Source of the DNA: Otis tarda
Lineage: Eukaryota; Chordata; Aves; Otidiformes; Otididae
Length of the DNA stretch: 64,000 nucleotides
NCBI GenBank assembly: GCA_026413225.1
Contig: CM048553.1
Span: 141,988,690-142,052,689 of the forward strand
Direction: 5' to 3'
Under the pieces are notes generated by a model. It was not told the DNA's origin. It ran no database searches and saw nothing but the letters and a program-made list of their open reading frames with translations. A program made the position numbers and the translations under genes. The stretch's first letter is position 1, and every line of letters begins with the position of its first letter. Positions 61,901 to 64,000 of the stretch are shown here, one piece after another.

Positions 61901-64000
61901 GCCGCATTATGGCACGTTTGCCATCAGTGAAGAGAGCACATGCTGAAAAGCCGTGGGGCTCAGACCCAGGGGCAGTTATTGAACCAGGGGGACTTGGTCA
62001 TGTGTGACCACTTCCCATGCTGGTGTGCACATAGACCTCGCCCAGCCTCAGAAGTCACACACTTCTGGCTTACTGTCTCAAGCAGCAGTGTCTAGAAAAT
62101 GTAGAGGTGGAACTTTAGAACAGAGAAAAACAAAGGAGAAAATGAGATAAAAATCTTACAAGCTCCTAAGAGCGGCAAGAGGAACAGCACAGCTCTGTGC
62201 AACTCAGGAGCATCCACTGCTGTGAACTCACAGGGCTTCAAATAACATTGAAACAGAGATCTTTCTTCAGCCCCTCCCAGACTGTAAGGGCTCACAAAAA
62301 CACATGCATGCTGGTTTTGCAAGGCTTGTGTTCCCTTTTCCCTTCCCAAAGCACCCTAAGGCAAAGACAGGCTGCTGCAGATCATGCAAGCTGCAGTCTT
62401 CACCTCGCATCTTCCAGCCCAGAGTTTGGCAAGCTGGCTGGGAATGCCGGATAAATGGGACCGGCATTTTCCACAGATTCAGTCTACATGCGGGATGTAC
62501 TGATTAACTCATGCAGCCAACACATGAGTGAAGGTAAACCTCTTTCACATGCAACTAATACTGGAGAACTCATCTACAAAATGGATGGAGAGGTGGTGTG
62601 AAATAGTACGTTCTGTCTGCTCTCCTTCCTGTGTGGAAATATTGCTAATTGATCACTTGAAAGTGTCTGACTTGCTGTGCTATTTCATACAGGAGAGGTC
62701 ATTTTGTCTTCAAAAAGTTTATGAAGGCAGTGATGATTGCAAATGCGAACGGCAGCAAAGCAGAAAATCCCAATCGGAGGCGCAGCACACCGCTGCCGTC
62801 CTGCTGATCTGGGGTCTGCGGGTGCTCCTGTTGTAACTCCATCTATGGATCACTTCTAAAGTACACGCAGAGGCCGAGAAAGAAAGGGATAGTTAATAAT
62901 TTAAAACAATACCAATAATCAGTTGTACTCGGGTAAAAGAATAACCTTCGTTCACTCTGGAAATGTTTATACAACAGTCTTATCTCCAGCTACATCCTCT
63001 GCAGCTGTAGGCCGGTTCTTATTCTTCCAGATTTTGTGAACTGAGGGAAGAATTAGATGTCTGCTGGCCTAGGATCATATTGCAGGTTATGTTTTCAAAC
63101 ACGTGTTGTATAGTATAAACACGTGGCTCCACAGCCCCAAAACTATCGAGCAAGAACCAATTAAGAGATTAAGTTCTGGGACAGAAATATCTTAGAAAAC
63201 TAAAAAGAGATGGAATGCAGTTGCTTAAATAAAAGGCAGCGTTTTAAAAGTTTCAGTCACAGGCAACTGCTTTCACAACATTAAGAAGATGGGGCTGCAG
63301 AAGGTATCCAAGTTCACCTGCAGCAACTGCCAGCTGGATCTGGGCAGTAGGTTAGAAGTTCAGCAGGGTTCCTCCAGCGTCACCTAGTCCTGCCAGGCAG
63401 CGGTGGTGATGGATTGTCCTGGGAGTGGCTGGGGCAGCGGGATGGGCTGTTCCCCTCTGATTGAGGGGGTGTCGATCAGCGCATCTCCACTGACCTTCCT
63501 GCGGCAACCCCCAGCAGTCTGGCCAGGCTTGTCCTGCTGAAAGATAACCCTCAAAGTGCTCAAGAGGATTGAGTGCTTGGCTTTTGATACACATGAGGTG
63601 ATGGATACAAGAGATAGGGTCTGAACCTCTCTGAGTAAAGCAGAAAATTCCCTTGAGGAAAGGAGGCCCAGGCTCTCCTTTGAAGGGTTGGATTTGTGCA
63701 CAGGATGTCTAACGAAGATCAGGGAGAAAGAGACTTGTATCAACCAGAAGAATTGGTGCAAAATTTGCCAGTGATGCTTGTAACAGCTAAAAGCGCCAGA
63801 AATCTATTTGTGTCTGAAGTTGGGCCTCTTTCACTTTCTTATTTCCCCACACACATCTCTGCTCGGTATTTTTATTAATATAATGGGAATATATCATCAG
63901 CTGGATTTCTGTGATCATTTGAGACAAAGGTGTGTGCCTGAACACATTTATTGAGTGTAATTAGCCACTCATAATAATTTTACTACAACTGATTAGTAAT
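58900..64000. other. Stretch with no recognised gene
   Basis: Mixed-composition DNA with many short open frames on both strands, none showing a recognisable domain or convincing splice context. A T-run lies near 58950 and an A-rich tract near 61552-61571. No transposon recognised. It may be intergenic or part of a long UTR or intron of the neighbouring gene. Confidence 0.5.

Noticed and set aside
55800..63900. Many open frames of 60-177 codons on both strands in the last 8 kb, such as the minus-strand one at 60949-61482
   Set aside because: No recognisable domain, low-complexity or atypical composition, and no supporting splice context. They look like chance frames in moderately GC-rich DNA.
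58000..64000. A coding exon of NCALD on the minus strand
   Set aside because: I looked for the conserved C-terminal EF-hand and the LQCDPSSAGQF end in reverse complement and saw none, so NCALD is not called as a gene.

Overview
This is a vertebrate, almost certainly avian, nuclear window with one protein-coding gene that can be read with confidence: the 3' part of GRHL2 (grainyhead-like 2, an epithelial transcription factor) on the + strand. The bird assignment rests on four CR1 LINE copies, three of them keeping the CR1 3' end built on ATTCTATGATT, and on two solo LTRs of types I recognise from bird ERVL-like families. The reading frame also matches vertebrate GRHL2 along its whole length. 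The species cannot be named from the sequence.

Layout: bases 1-262 are the end of an intron. Fourteen coding exons follow, at 263-330, 1882-2266, 6322-6374, 9440-9596, 12127-12238, 17646-17740, 26273-26431, 31854-31941, 32032-32168, 34405-34436, 35838-35932, 42692-42777, 50208-50272 and 51480-51594. All have AG/GT borders, and the phases join into one uninterrupted 1647-base frame (548 codons plus stop). They match exons 3-16 of the 16-exon human gene, so the start codon and about 72 N-terminal residues lie upstream of the window. The exons encode the rest of the activation region (exons 3-5), the Grainyhead/CP2 DNA-binding domain (exons 6-11) and the C-terminal dimerisation domain (exons 13-16). 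A 3' UTR of about 3.6 kb runs to an AATAAA at 55170. It carries an AU-rich nonamer, three Pumilio-type sites and an 11-bp stem-loop.

The introns hold the repeats. There is a degraded LTR in intron 4 (5431-6043) and a 1125-bp solo LTR with a perfect 5-bp target duplication in intron 13 (40461-41585). CR1 fragments lie in introns 7, 8 and 14; the one at 47815-49043 still has a 375-codon open reverse-transcriptase frame. There are also several perfect inverted repeats and homopolymer tracts. The remaining intron sequence looks unremarkable.

Beyond 55.3 kb there is no recognisable coding exon on either strand. From about 56.13 kb to 58.9 kb the minus strand looks like a 3' UTR, beginning with an AATAAA read leftward at 56152-56147. 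Synteny in other vertebrates makes NCALD (convergent with GRHL2) the obvious candidate, but no NCALD coding exon was found, so this stays a hypothesis.

I found no undescribed multi-gene system here. The observations most worth checking are possible transcript-level controls inside GRHL2: tandem NAG splice acceptors at exons 6 and 13, a possible intronic polyadenylation site just after exon 4, and a possible 75-bp poison exon in intron 13.
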